Below are positions 8,636 through 15,723 of a stretch of DNA of 64,000 nucleotides, piece by piece. The stretch is taken from positions 1,606,430 to 1,670,429 of the forward strand of contig NZ_KQ483358.1 of NCBI RefSeq assembly GCF_001432305.1, in the 5' to 3' direction. The notes beneath the pieces were generated by a model, which saw only the letters and a list, made by a program, of their open reading frames with translations, was not told where the DNA came from and ran no database searches. Each line of letters starts with the position of its first letter. The stretch's first letter is position 1. Origin of the DNA: Curvibacter sp. PAE-UM (lineage in GTDB: Bacteria > Pseudomonadota > Gammaproteobacteria > Burkholderiales > Burkholderiaceae_C). Both the position numbers and the translations under genes were made by a program.

Positions 8636-10048
8636 ATGACATCCAGAAGAGACTTTTTCAAGTTAGCAGGCGTCGCTGGTGGTGCTGTGGCAGCGGCCTC
8701 GGTCAGCCGAGTGGCCATGGCGGCCTTGCCCGAGCCGGTCATCCAGACCAGCCCAGACACCATGGCCCCATTGATTCCCAACAGCGGCAGACCCTACAAC
8801 CCGGTGGTCACGCTCAACGGCTGGACCCTGCCCTGGCGCATGAACCAGGGCGTCAAGGAATTCCACCTCGTGGCTGAACCGGTAGTCCGCGAGATGGCAC
8901 CCGGGTTCAAGGCCCATCTCTGGGGCTACAACGGTCAGAGTCCCGGGCCCACCATCGAGGTGGTCGAGGGCGACCGAGTGCGCATCTTCGTGACCAACAA
9001 GCTGCCGGAACACACCAGCATCCACTGGCATGGTCAACGGCTGCCCAACGGCATGGACGGCGTTGCCGGCCTGAACCAGCCAGCGATTCAACCCGGCAAG
9101 ACCTTTGTCTACGAGTTCGTGGCGCGCCGGCCGGGCACGTTCATGTACCACCCACATGCCGACGAGATGACGCAGATGGCCATGGGCATGATGGGCTTCT
9201 GGGTGACCCATCCCAAGGTCAAGAACCCGCTGATCGACGAGGTTCAGAGAGACTTCTGCTTTCTCCTGAACGCCTTTGATATCGATCCTGGGAGCTACAC
9301 CCCCAAGATCATGACCATGCTGGACTTCAATCTGTGGTCCTGGAACAGCCGTATCTTCCCCGGCATCGACTCTCTGAATGTCCGCCTGAACGACAAGGTC
9401 CGGATCCGGATTGGCAATCTGACGATGACCAATCACCCCATCCACCTGCATGGCCATGAGTTCCTGGTGACTGGAACCGATGGCGGGCCCACACCGAAAA
9501 GCACGCGCTGGTATGAGGTAACCACCGATGTCGCGGTTGGCCAGATGCGCCAAGTTGAGTTCCTCGCTGACGAGGAGGGCGACTGGGCCTTCCACTGCCA
9601 CAAGAGTCACCACACCATGAACGCCATGGGGCATAACGTCCCGACGCTGATAGGCGTGGACCACAGCGGCCTCTCCAAGAAGATCAACAACCTGATCCCG
9701 GACTACATGGTCATGGGGGAGCGTGGCATGGCGGACATGACGGAAATGGAGATGCCCATACCGGACAACACCGCCCCCATGATGACTGGCGAGGGCCCGT
9801 TTGGTTCGGTGGAGATGGGTGGCATGTTCAGTGTGCTCAAGGTTCGGCGCGATCAGAAACCCGGGGACTACAAGGACCCGGGGTGGTTCAAGCATCCCGA
9901 AGGCACTGTGGCTCACGAGTACGAGGGCCCGCTCAGCGAGCCTGCGAGGTTCAAGGCCGAAGGCGGCCAATCCATGCCTCGTGCGCAGACCCCCAGCCAA
10001 CCGACCGAAGTCAAAGTTCGCAAGCCTCAGTCCCACAGCGGGCACTGA
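8636..10048 (+). CDS. Periplasmic multicopper oxidase (Tat-exported)
   Basis: A 470-residue multicopper oxidase that would oxidise Cu(I) to less toxic Cu(II) in the periplasm. The N-terminus has a twin-arginine signal (SRRDFFKLAG). All four copper-ligand motifs are present: SIHWHGQ, MYHPHADEM, HPIHLHGHEF and FHCHKSHHTMNAMGH. The late Met-rich segment (TEMEMPIPDNTAPMM) resembles substrate-copper loops of CueO/CopA enzymes. The start at 8,636 is chosen over a TTG seven codons upstream because it begins the Tat signal and AGGGA lies upstream. At 470 residues it is shorter than plasmid-type CopA (about 600). The gene sits within a copper operon followed by a cupredoxin. Confidence 0.9.
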   Translation: MTSRRDFFKLAGVAGGAVAAASVSRVAMAALPEPVIQTSPDTMAPLIPNSGRPYNPVVTLNGWTLPWRMNQGVKEFHLVAEPVVREMAPGFKAHLWGYNGQSPGPTIEVVEGDRVRIFVTNKLPEHTSIHWHGQRLPNGMDGVAGLNQPAIQPGKTFVYEFVARRPGTFMYHPHADEMTQMAMGMMGFWVTHPKVKNPLIDEVQRDFCFLLNAFDIDPGSYTPKIMTMLDFNLWSWNSRIFPGIDSLNVRLNDKVRIRIGNLTMTNHPIHLHGHEFLVTGTDGGPTPKSTRWYEVTTDVAVGQMRQVEFLADEEGDWAFHCHKSHHTMNAMGHNVPTLIGVDHSGLSKKINNLIPDYMVMGERGMADMTEMEMPIPDNTAPMMTGEGPFGSVEMGGMFSVLKVRRDQKPGDYKDPGWFKHPEGTVAHEYEGPLSEPARFKAEGGQSMPRAQTPSQPTEVKVRKPQSHSGH

Positions 10049-10071
10049 TTTTTTACCCTAAGGAGACATCC

Positions 10072-10566
10072 ATGACGCACAAGACACAGACCCTGGCCAA
10101 AGTGATGGCCCTGATGGCGATTGCCCTGTCCAGCTCGGCTTTCGCTGGTGGCAACCATGCCGGCGGCCACGGCCACGACGATGAGGAGACGGCGATCGGC
10201 AAGCCCGGCGTGGCTGCACGGGTCAACCGCACCATCACCATCGAAATGAACGACAGCATGCGCTATACGCCCGCAGACGTTCAGGTCAAGCAAGGCGAAA
10301 CCGTCAGGTTCGTGGTCAAGAACGTCGGCAAGGTCAAGCACGAACTCAGTCTTGGAACGCAGCAGGAACTGATGGAGCATCTGGAGCAGATGAAGAAGTT
10401 TCCCGATATGGAGCACGACGAGCCCAGCAAGGTCACGCTGGCTCCTGGGAAGCAGGGCGAGATCATCTGGCAGTTCACCAAGGCTGGCACCGTGAATTTC
10501 GCCTGTCTGATGCCTGGCCACTATGAAGCAGGGATGAAAGGTGCGGTCAAGGTCTCCAGAAAATGA
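10072..10566 (+). CDS. Cupredoxin-domain periplasmic copper protein
   Basis: A 164-residue protein with a signal peptide (ending SSAFA, about residue 25) and a His-rich mature start (GNHAGGHGHDDEE). The cupredoxin fold follows: YTPADVQVKQGETVRFVVKN, then KHELSLG, and the copper loop FACLMPGHYEAGM with Cys, His and Met ligands. Members carry or shuttle copper in the periplasm, and here the neighbour is a multicopper oxidase, a plausible redox or metal partner. AAGGAG lies eight bases before the ATG. A much longer open frame starting at 9,883 lies inside the oxidase gene and is not used. Confidence 0.88.
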   Translation: MTHKTQTLAKVMALMAIALSSSAFAGGNHAGGHGHDDEETAIGKPGVAARVNRTITIEMNDSMRYTPADVQVKQGETVRFVVKNVGKVKHELSLGTQQELMEHLEQMKKFPDMEHDEPSKVTLAPGKQGEIIWQFTKAGTVNFACLMPGHYEAGMKGAVKVSRK

Positions 10567-10664
10567 TACCCATCCGAAGGCTCGGCCTGCACGATCTGCA
10601 CCAGGTCGTGCAGGCCACCAAGAAAAGTCGCAACAGGTTCTCAGCAATATCTCGCGAGGAAATC

Positions 10665-11009
10665 ATGAAAAACATCAAACATATTCTTGCCATTTCGTCT
10701 CTCGCAATGGGCATGGCTTTGCCTATGAGCAGCATCGCGCAAACCATGATGATGGACGAGAGCAAGATGGGTATGTCGCAATCCGCGTCCATGACCGATG
10801 GAGAAGTCCGCAAGGTCGATCGTGAGACTGGCAAGATCACCATCAAGCACGGCGATATCAAACATCTGGACATGCCAGGCATGACCATGGTCTTCACGGC
10901 AAAGGACAAGAGATTGCTGGCCAACTTGAAGCCTGGCGATAAGGTCAAGTTCATGGTCGTCAACGAAGGCGGCAAGATGCGCGTTACGGACATCCAGCCG
11001 GCACCGTGA
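10665..11009 (+). CDS. CusF-like periplasmic copper-binding protein
   Basis: A 114-residue exported protein. The signal peptide ends near SSIAQ; a Met-rich segment (TMMMDESKMGM) follows. The CusF fold covers about residues 45-112, with GKITIKHGDIKHLDMPGMTMVF and LKPGDKVKFMV. In CusF, Cu(I)/Ag(I) is bound by one His and two Met with a capping Trp; here the His and the MTM pair are present but the Trp position is Met (DMPGM). It would pass copper to the RND pump or to the multicopper oxidase. ATG with CGAGGAAA upstream. The other CusF domain of the window, fused to the pump adaptor, keeps the Trp. Confidence 0.85.
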   Translation: MKNIKHILAISSLAMGMALPMSSIAQTMMMDESKMGMSQSASMTDGEVRKVDRETGKITIKHGDIKHLDMPGMTMVFTAKDKRLLANLKPGDKVKFMVVNEGGKMRVTDIQPAP

Positions 11010-11051
11010 TCGTTTTCGGTCTAAAGATTCGTTCTGGAAAAAGGAGTCCCT

Positions 11052-11279
11052 ATGTTCTTCAACGATGGCTACTACATGGTAGGCATGCATGCGTTCTGGT
11101 GGCTGTTTTGGGTGCTCCTGATCGTGCTGGTGCTGTTTGGCAGCAGACCACGATCAGGGGAGCGTAGAGAGCGCCAGCGTGAAACGCCCATCGATATTCT
11201 GCGTCGACGGCTCGCCAATGGCGAGATCAACGCGCAGGAGTACGAGGAAATCATGCTAGTGCTCAACCGGGATAAGTAA
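11052..11279 (+). CDS. Small membrane protein with C-terminal SHOCT domain
   Basis: A 75-residue protein with one membrane helix (about residues 12-30, AFWWLFWVLLIVLVLFG), then an Arg-rich linker and a SHOCT motif (IDILRRRLANGEINAQEYEEI). SHOCT is a short oligomerisation or membrane-proximal motif found in many small membrane proteins and often in metal-resistance operons. AAAGGAG lies just upstream. It follows the CusF-like gene by 42 bases. Function unknown. Confidence 0.8.
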   Translation: MFFNDGYYMVGMHAFWWLFWVLLIVLVLFGSRPRSGERRERQRETPIDILRRRLANGEINAQEYEEIMLVLNRDK

Positions 11280-11287
11280 AGCCGTCG

Positions 11288-11304
11288 CGCTCTGGCTCAG
11301 AGCG
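11288..11304. other. Short hairpin after SHOCT gene
   Basis: Inverted repeat CGCTCTG-GCT-CAGAGCG eight bases after the stop codon. There is no T tract, so it may pause transcription or stabilise the 3' end of the mRNA rather than fully terminate. Confidence 0.35.
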
Positions 11305-11404
11305 TAAGCGTCGGAAGCCTCATCCGATTGATGGTCTCGGAATGATCTCGGAGGAGAGAGCGTTTTTTGTGTGCAACTTGTGTTTCTACATCTAGGAGGT
11401 TTCC

Positions 11405-11917
11405 ATGAAAGCAGTACGTTCCCTGGTCGCTTTGTCCCTGGTGGCCTGTGTGACCACGTTGAGTTGGGCGGCCCAGCCTAACTCTCAAGAGGATGATCCT
11501 CATCACCCCGCTAGCGCTGCGTCGGCGCCGACGTCCAAGACGCTCGGGGCCAAACCGGCCGCGACGAAGCCATCTGCTCCCAGGCCATCGGTGGCCACAA
11601 GGCAGAACATGGTTCAAATGGACAAACAGATGATGATGATGGGGGAAATGCATCAGAAGATGATGAACGCCAAGACCCCCGAGGAGCGTGGGGCCCTGAT
11701 GGGTGAGCACATGAAGATGATGCAAGACAGCATGTCCATGATGAACATGATGGGTGGTTCCGGCATGGGCGGGCCGGGTATGGGCGGTACGCAAGGCGGC
11801 AAGGGTTCTGCAGGCAGCATGGAGGACCGTCAGCAGATGATGGAGAAGCGCATGGACATGATGCAAATGATGATGCAGATGATGATGGACGCCCAACCAG
11901 CTCCCACCACGAAGTGA
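11405..11917 (+). CDS. Met-rich periplasmic protein
   Basis: A 170-residue protein with a signal peptide (ending LSWAAQ, about residue 24), a low-complexity Ala/Ser/Thr/Pro linker, and a Met-rich domain from about residue 75. I count about 33 Met in 170, in patterns such as QMMMMGEMHQKMM and QMMMQMMM. Such Met clusters can bind Cu(I)/Ag(I), as in CopB or PcoE-like proteins. A very strong ribosome site, AGGAGG, sits five bases before the ATG, suggesting high expression like a metal sponge. Low complexity makes family assignment uncertain. Confidence 0.8.
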   Translation: MKAVRSLVALSLVACVTTLSWAAQPNSQEDDPHHPASAASAPTSKTLGAKPAATKPSAPRPSVATRQNMVQMDKQMMMMGEMHQKMMNAKTPEERGALMGEHMKMMQDSMSMMNMMGGSGMGGPGMGGTQGGKGSAGSMEDRQQMMEKRMDMMQMMMQMMMDAQPAPTTK

Positions 11918-11929
11918 GCAGGCCAGGCC

Positions 11930-12199
11930 ATGAATCGCGAACATCAGCAACATGAGCGTCTCCCGTCATTCTGGGGTTCGCGATATTCGATCGGTTTATT
12001 CGTGATCGGGGCCGTTGCTGGCTACTTCCTGCTGAAGGAGCACCTGGTACACGTCGCTACCGCTTTGCCTTACCTGTTTGTGCTCGCGTGTCCCATCATG
12101 CATCTGTTCATGCATGGTGGGCACGGCCATGGACACGGAAGTCACAAGGATGGCTTGTCGAGTTCGTCGGATCCGAACAAGAAGGGAGACGCGCCATGA
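11930..12199 (+). CDS. DUF2933 small membrane protein
   Basis: An 89-residue protein. A hydrophilic start is followed by one or two membrane helices (YSIGLFVIGAVAGYFLL and VATALPYLFVLACPIMHLFMH) and a His/Gly-rich tail (HGGHGHGHGSH). This is the pattern of DUF2933 proteins, which occur in copper/heavy-metal clusters; the ACPIMH and His tail could bind metal. It starts 12 bases after the Met-rich gene and overlaps the next gene by ATGA. Function unknown. Confidence 0.8.
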   Translation: MNREHQQHERLPSFWGSRYSIGLFVIGAVAGYFLLKEHLVHVATALPYLFVLACPIMHLFMHGGHGHGHGSHKDGLSSSSDPNKKGDAP

Positions 12200-12828
12200 C
12201 CAATCCCGAGCCTGCCTATGGACTTTGGCTGCTGGCGGCTTTGAACTCGGCCGTCTTCATCATGTTCGCCTTCAGCTTCTTCAAACCCGCTACGGCGCGG
12301 GATTGGCGCACCTTTGGTGCCTTCACCGCCTTCATCGTTGCGCTGTTTGTCGAGATGTATGGTTTCCCGCTGACGATCTATCTTCTTTCTGGCTGGTTGC
12401 AGACGAAGTTCCCTGGTCTGGATCTGATGTCCCATGAATCCGGGCATCTGTGGCACACCTTTCTGGGTGAAAAAGGCGATCCCCATTTCAGCGCGCTGCA
12501 TATTGCCAGCTACGCCTTTCTCGGTTTTGGCTTCTTTCTGCTCTCTTCGGCTTGGAATGTTCTTTACCACGCGCAGCGGAGAAATTCATTGGCAACGGCC
12601 GGACCCTACGCCCGGATCAGGCATCCCCAATACGTGGCCTTCGTGATGATTCTTCTGGGTTTCCTTTTGCAGTGGCCGACGCTGCTCACGCTCGTGATGT
12701 TCCCGTTGCTTCTGGTGATGTATGCAAAGTTGTCGATGACCGAGGAGGCTGAGATGCGCAAGCAGTTTGGCGAAACGTACGAAGCTTACGCACTTCGTAC
12801 GCCACGGTTCATACCGCGATGGCGATAG
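12196..12828 (+). CDS. ICMT/PEMT-like membrane methyltransferase
   Basis: A 210-residue integral membrane protein with about five helices. The C-terminal half has the isoprenylcysteine carboxyl methyltransferase signature: GPYARIRHPQYVAFVMILLG, then EEAEMRKQFGETYEAYALRTPRFIP. In this fold the motifs bind S-adenosylmethionine and a lipid-like substrate. The bacterial substrate is not known; these genes are common at the end of copper and mercury operons. The ATG at 12,196 overlaps the DUF2933 stop. The gene ends 12 bases from the convergent merR stop. Confidence 0.85.
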   Translation: MTNPEPAYGLWLLAALNSAVFIMFAFSFFKPATARDWRTFGAFTAFIVALFVEMYGFPLTIYLLSGWLQTKFPGLDLMSHESGHLWHTFLGEKGDPHFSALHIASYAFLGFGFFLLSSAWNVLYHAQRRNSLATAGPYARIRHPQYVAFVMILLGFLLQWPTLLTLVMFPLLLVMYAKLSMTEEAEMRKQFGETYEAYALRTPRFIPRWR

Positions 12829-12840
12829 ATCTTCTTGCCG

Positions 12841-13260
12841 TCAATCGTCCAGTCCTCCCGCCTGCAGTGCGGCAATCAGCGGACAGCGGATCTTTCCTCT
12901 CACCGAATCGCAGCGCTCTATGAGTCCCTGCAGCGCATGCTCGATGCGCTGCAGGTCAGCCAGCTTGATGCGCACATCCCTCAGCTTGAGCTCAGCCTGT
13001 GCTCGCGCCGCGCTGCAATGGCTGCCGTCCTCTAGCTTCAACAACTCGGCCATTTCGTCCAGACTGAATCCCAGCCGCTGTCCCGCCTTGATGAAGCGCA
13101 CCCGTGCCAGATCGGCATCAGCGTAGCGCCGGATGCTGCCTAGAGGCCTCTCGGGTTCGGAAAGCAAACCCCTGCGCTGGTAAAAGCGGATGGTTTCGAC
13201 GTTCACCCCAGCGGCGTCAGCCAAAGACCCGATAGTGAAGTGCTGTGGTGGGATGTTCAT
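12841..13260 (-). CDS. merR: MerR mercury-responsive regulator
   Basis: A 139-residue MerR-family repressor/activator. The N-terminal helix-turn-helix reads [20 protein letters not shown] and [18 protein letters not shown]. Cys82, Cys117 and Cys126 fall at the positions of the three Hg(II)-binding Cys of Tn501 MerR (HCS, ERC, IRCPL). That distinguishes it from CueR, which uses two Cys in a C-terminal loop. It is divergent from merT with a classical mer operator-promoter between them. It represses without Hg(II) and activates by untwisting the 19-base spacer when Hg(II) binds. Confidence 0.93.
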   Translation of the reverse strand: MNIPPQHFTIGSLADAAGVNVETIRFYQRRGLLSEPERPLGSIRRYADADLARVRFIKAGQRLGFSLDEMAELLKLEDGSHCSAARAQAELKLRDVRIKLADLQRIEHALQGLIERCDSVRGKIRCPLIAALQAGGLDD

Positions 13261-13265
13261 GGCGC

Positions 13266-13296
13266 TTGACTCCGTACTTAAGTACGGAGGTAAGCT
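13266..13296 (+). promoter_or_regulatory. mer operator-promoter (merT direction)
   Basis: A -35 element TTGACT and a -10 element TAAGCT are separated by 19 bases. The spacer is almost filled by a perfect 20-base palindrome (13,270-13,289: CTCCGTACTT then AAGTACGGAG). This is the textbook MerR-controlled layout: a spacer too long for RNA polymerase until MerR-Hg distorts it. merT starts seven bases after the -10 element. Confidence 0.93.
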
Positions 13297-13302
13297 TAAC
13301 CC

Positions 13303-13674
13303 ATGACAACAAACTCATCCAGTAAATCCAGATCTGCACCTGGCCTTGGGGCACTGGTGGCCGGCGGACTGGCGGCGATCCTGGCGTCGGCGTGCTGCTT
13401 GGGGCCGCTGGTTCTGCTTGCGCTCGGCATCTCCGGTGCGTGGATCAGCAACCTGACTGCGCTCGAACCCTACAGGCCTATTTTCATCAGCGCAGCGCTT
13501 GTGGCGCTGTTCATGGCCTGGCGACACATCTGGCGCCCTGCGCGGCCTTGCATACCAGGACAGGTGTGTGCTGTGCCGCAGGTCCGGCGCCTCTACAAAG
13601 TGCTGTTCGCGGTGGTGGTGGCGCTCTTGCTCACGACACTCGGTTTCCCCGCCGTTGCTCCCTGGTTCTATTAG
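13303..13674 (+). CDS. merT: MerT mercuric ion transport protein
   Basis: A 123-residue inner-membrane protein with three helices. The first helix carries the vicinal pair Cys31-Cys32 ([13 protein letters not shown]), and the cytoplasmic loop has Cys83 and Cys89 ([13 protein letters not shown]). In MerT these two pairs pass Hg(II) from MerP to the cytoplasm, where MerA normally reduces it. It is the first gene after the mer promoter, with merP nine bases downstream. No merA is seen in the window, so import without reduction would be unusual. Confidence 0.93.
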   Translation: MTTNSSSKSRSAPGLGALVAGGLAAILASACCLGPLVLLALGISGAWISNLTALEPYRPIFISAALVALFMAWRHIWRPARPCIPGQVCAVPQVRRLYKVLFAVVVALLLTTLGFPAVAPWFY

Positions 13675-13683
13675 GAGAAAAAG

Positions 13684-13977
13684 GTGACCCCCTTGAAGAA
13701 AACTTTTGTATTCGCTCTTGCACTGGTACTTGCCGGCCATTCCTGGGCTGCCAACAAGACCGTGACGCTTTCCGTCCCCGGCATGTATTGCGCCACATGT
13801 CCGATCACTGTCAAGAAGGCATTGAGCCGGGTGCCCGGCGTCAACAAAATCGTGGTGAACCTGGAGAAACGCCAGGCCATCGTAAGTTTCGACGATGCCA
13901 AGGCCGACGTTGAGGCCCTGACCTGGGCTACCCAGGAGGCGGGTTATCCGTCTCAACGGCTAGAGAGTGCGCAATGA
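13684..13977 (+). CDS. merP: MerP periplasmic mercury-binding protein
   Basis: A 97-residue protein with a signal peptide (cleaved near SWAANK) and one heavy-metal-associated domain. The metal loop GMYCATCPITVKKAL holds Cys36 and Cys39; classical MerP has GMTCAACP. It captures periplasmic Hg(II) and hands it to MerT. The start is GTG at 13,684 with GGAGAAAAAG upstream. The stop overlaps the next start (ATGA). Confidence 0.92.
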   Translation: MTPLKKTFVFALALVLAGHSWAANKTVTLSVPGMYCATCPITVKKALSRVPGVNKIVVNLEKRQAIVSFDDAKADVEALTWATQEAGYPSQRLESAQ

Positions 13978-14195
13978 CCGCCTTCATACCAGATTCGACG
14001 CTGACCTGTCCGGTTTGCGGACACAGCAAACGGGAGATCATGCCTGTCGACGCCTGCCAGTGGTTCTACGAATGCGAGCAGTGCCACACCGTGCTCCAGC
14101 CCAAGCCGGGCGACTGCTGCGTCTACTGCTCATACGGCACCGTGCCTTGTCCGCCGATTCAGGAGCATGAAGAGAGTGGTGGGTGTTGCAAGTGA
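13974..14195 (+). CDS. GDCCVxC-domain small Cys-rich protein
   Basis: A 73-residue cytosolic protein with nine or more Cys: CPVCGH near residue 12, CEQCH near 35, the hallmark GDCCVYCSYGTVPCPPIQ at about 46-63, and a tail GGCCK. The family is annotated as GDCCVxC-domain (seleno)protein: in some species one Cys codon is UGA (selenocysteine). Here both are TGC, so this is the Cys form. It overlaps merP by four bases and closes the mer unit. A role in binding or detoxifying Hg(II) in the cytosol, in place of MerA, is inference from position. Confidence 0.8.
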   Translation: MTAFIPDSTLTCPVCGHSKREIMPVDACQWFYECEQCHTVLQPKPGDCCVYCSYGTVPCPPIQEHEESGGCCK

Positions 14196-14331
14196 GGTGA
14201 GATGCGCACCGCATTGGGTCATGGGCTTATCGAGTGCAAAGCACCTCACGCCGCAGCCAAAGCCTGCCTTGCCGTTCATGTTGGATCGACACGCGTCAGC
14301 TCGTGTGTCATTCACCAATCGCCTCCAGAAA

Positions 14332-14349
14332 GATTACAAAAATGTAATG
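14332..14349. promoter_or_regulatory. CopR box upstream of cus operon
   Basis: Inverted repeat ATTACA-AAAA-TGTAAT, 94 bases before the cusC-like start. It differs from the box at 6,768 at only a few positions. This links the Cus pump to the CopRS system encoded 8 kb away. The rest of the gap 14,196-14,442 holds no gene that I can support. Confidence 0.7.
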
Positions 14350-14442
14350 TAAATGTCAGGCATTTGTTGGCTCCGAACTCTGATACTGGCATTCAGTATG
14401 CGGTCGGGCTCAGGCTGATCGCGCCACAAGAATCTCGTAACG

Positions 14443-15723
14443 ATGGTGGGTATGAAAACGAGCCTCCGGTTTTCCCTTTATGTAATCGTCTCGTGGTCGT
14501 TGTTGGGTCTCCCGGCCGCCGCGCAGGAAATTGGTCTTGGCACGACGCTTGAAGGCTTGCTGGATTACGCCCGCAAGGGCAATCCAGAGTACGCTGCCAT
14601 GCGCGCCGAGGTGGACGCGTCGACCCAGCGCATCGAGTCAGCCGGGGCCCTGCCCGACCCGCGTTTCCGCGCCGAACTTCGGGACGTGACCCGCCAGGGG
14701 GACCAATCCCCCCTGCTTCTTCCAGGCCAGGTCGGCAGCACGCGATATCTCCTGATGCAGGAGTTCCCCTGGTATGGCAAGCGGGGCCTGAAGCGAAACA
14801 TTGCCGAGCAGGATGTAGAGGCAGCTAGGGGGCGCAGCCAGGGAACCTGGATCGAGATTTCAAGCCGCATCAAGGCTGCCTATGCACGACTCTACCTGCT
14901 GTATCGCAGTGAAAGAATTGCGCACGAGATCATCGACTTGATGACCCGTCTTGAGAGCGTGACGCAGGCCCGCTACGCCGGTGGCCTGGCGGCCCAGCAG
15001 GACGTAATCCGGGCCCAGCTCGAACAATCTGCCTTGCGCAATGAACTGATCGCGCTGGAGGCTGAACGTCGTCAGCTACAGGCACGCCTGAATGGCTTGC
15101 TGGCCCGGCCCGCCGGAGCATCCCTGGCAGAACCGGTGGCACTGCGGCCTGTGCCGTCGCACGAACAGTTGAACCTGACAGGGCTGGAGGAGCGTGCGAT
15201 AACGCGCAATCCGCAACTCAGTAGCGAGGAATCCCGCATCAGGTCTGCCCAGTTGAGCCGGGATCTCGTGCTAAAGAACCGCTACCCCGACATCACGCTG
15301 GGGGTGTCACCCATTCAGTACCAAGGAACCGTGAAGGAATGGGAACTTATGATCGAAATGAATATACCTCTGCAGCAGTCATCCCGTCGTGCTCAGGAGA
15401 GGGAATCCGAAGCCATGCTGCAGGCAGCCCAGGCGCGCAAGGAGTCTGCGACTCGGCAACTGCTGTCCGAACTTTCGGAGAACGTGGATGCGATCGATGC
15501 CGCCCGTCGTACGGAGAACCTCGTAGCGACCCAATTACTTCCCCAGTCGGAATTCACCTACCAGGCAGCTTTGGTGGGGTATGAGAACGGCAAGGTGGAC
15601 TTTGCGACGCTGCTGGATGCCCAGCGGCAGATCCGCAAGGCCAGACAGAGTCAGCTGGAGTCCCAGGTAGAAGCGCAATTCCGGCTGGCTGAAATCGAAC
15701 GAATCATTGGAGAAGATCTATGA
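14443..15723 (+). CDS. cusC: CusC/CzcC-like outer-membrane efflux protein
   Basis: A 426-residue TolC-family channel with a signal peptide (ending PAAAQ, about residue 28) and long alpha-helical hairpins in two repeats. LLMQEFPWYGKRGLKRNIAE and GKVDFATLLDAQRQIRKA are typical of the heavy-metal branch. It would form the outer-membrane exit of the pump encoded by the next two genes, and it overlaps the adaptor gene by ATGA. The start may be 14,452, three codons on, which gives a cleaner signal peptide (MKTSLRFS). A CopR-like box lies upstream. The symbol reflects the operon type, not proof of substrate. Confidence 0.85.
   Translation: MVGMKTSLRFSLYVIVSWSLLGLPAAAQEIGLGTTLEGLLDYARKGNPEYAAMRAEVDASTQRIESAGALPDPRFRAELRDVTRQGDQSPLLLPGQVGSTRYLLMQEFPWYGKRGLKRNIAEQDVEAARGRSQGTWIEISSRIKAAYARLYLLYRSERIAHEIIDLMTRLESVTQARYAGGLAAQQDVIRAQLEQSALRNELIALEAERRQLQARLNGLLARPAGASLAEPVALRPVPSHEQLNLTGLEERAITRNPQLSSEESRIRSAQLSRDLVLKNRYPDITLGVSPIQYQGTVKEWELMIEMNIPLQQSSRRAQERESEAMLQAAQARKESATRQLLSELSENVDAIDAARRTENLVATQLLPQSEFTYQAALVGYENGKVDFATLLDAQRQIRKARQSQLESQVEAQFRLAEIERIIGEDL

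Noticed and set aside
9883..10071. N-terminal extension of the cupredoxin
   Set aside because: The extension lies inside the multicopper oxidase gene and lacks a signal peptide; AAGGAG before 10,072 and the signal peptide there mark the true start.
12841..13260. CueR copper regulator
   Set aside because: Cys82, Cys117 and Cys126 match MerR exactly, and the gene is paired with a mer promoter and merT-merP.
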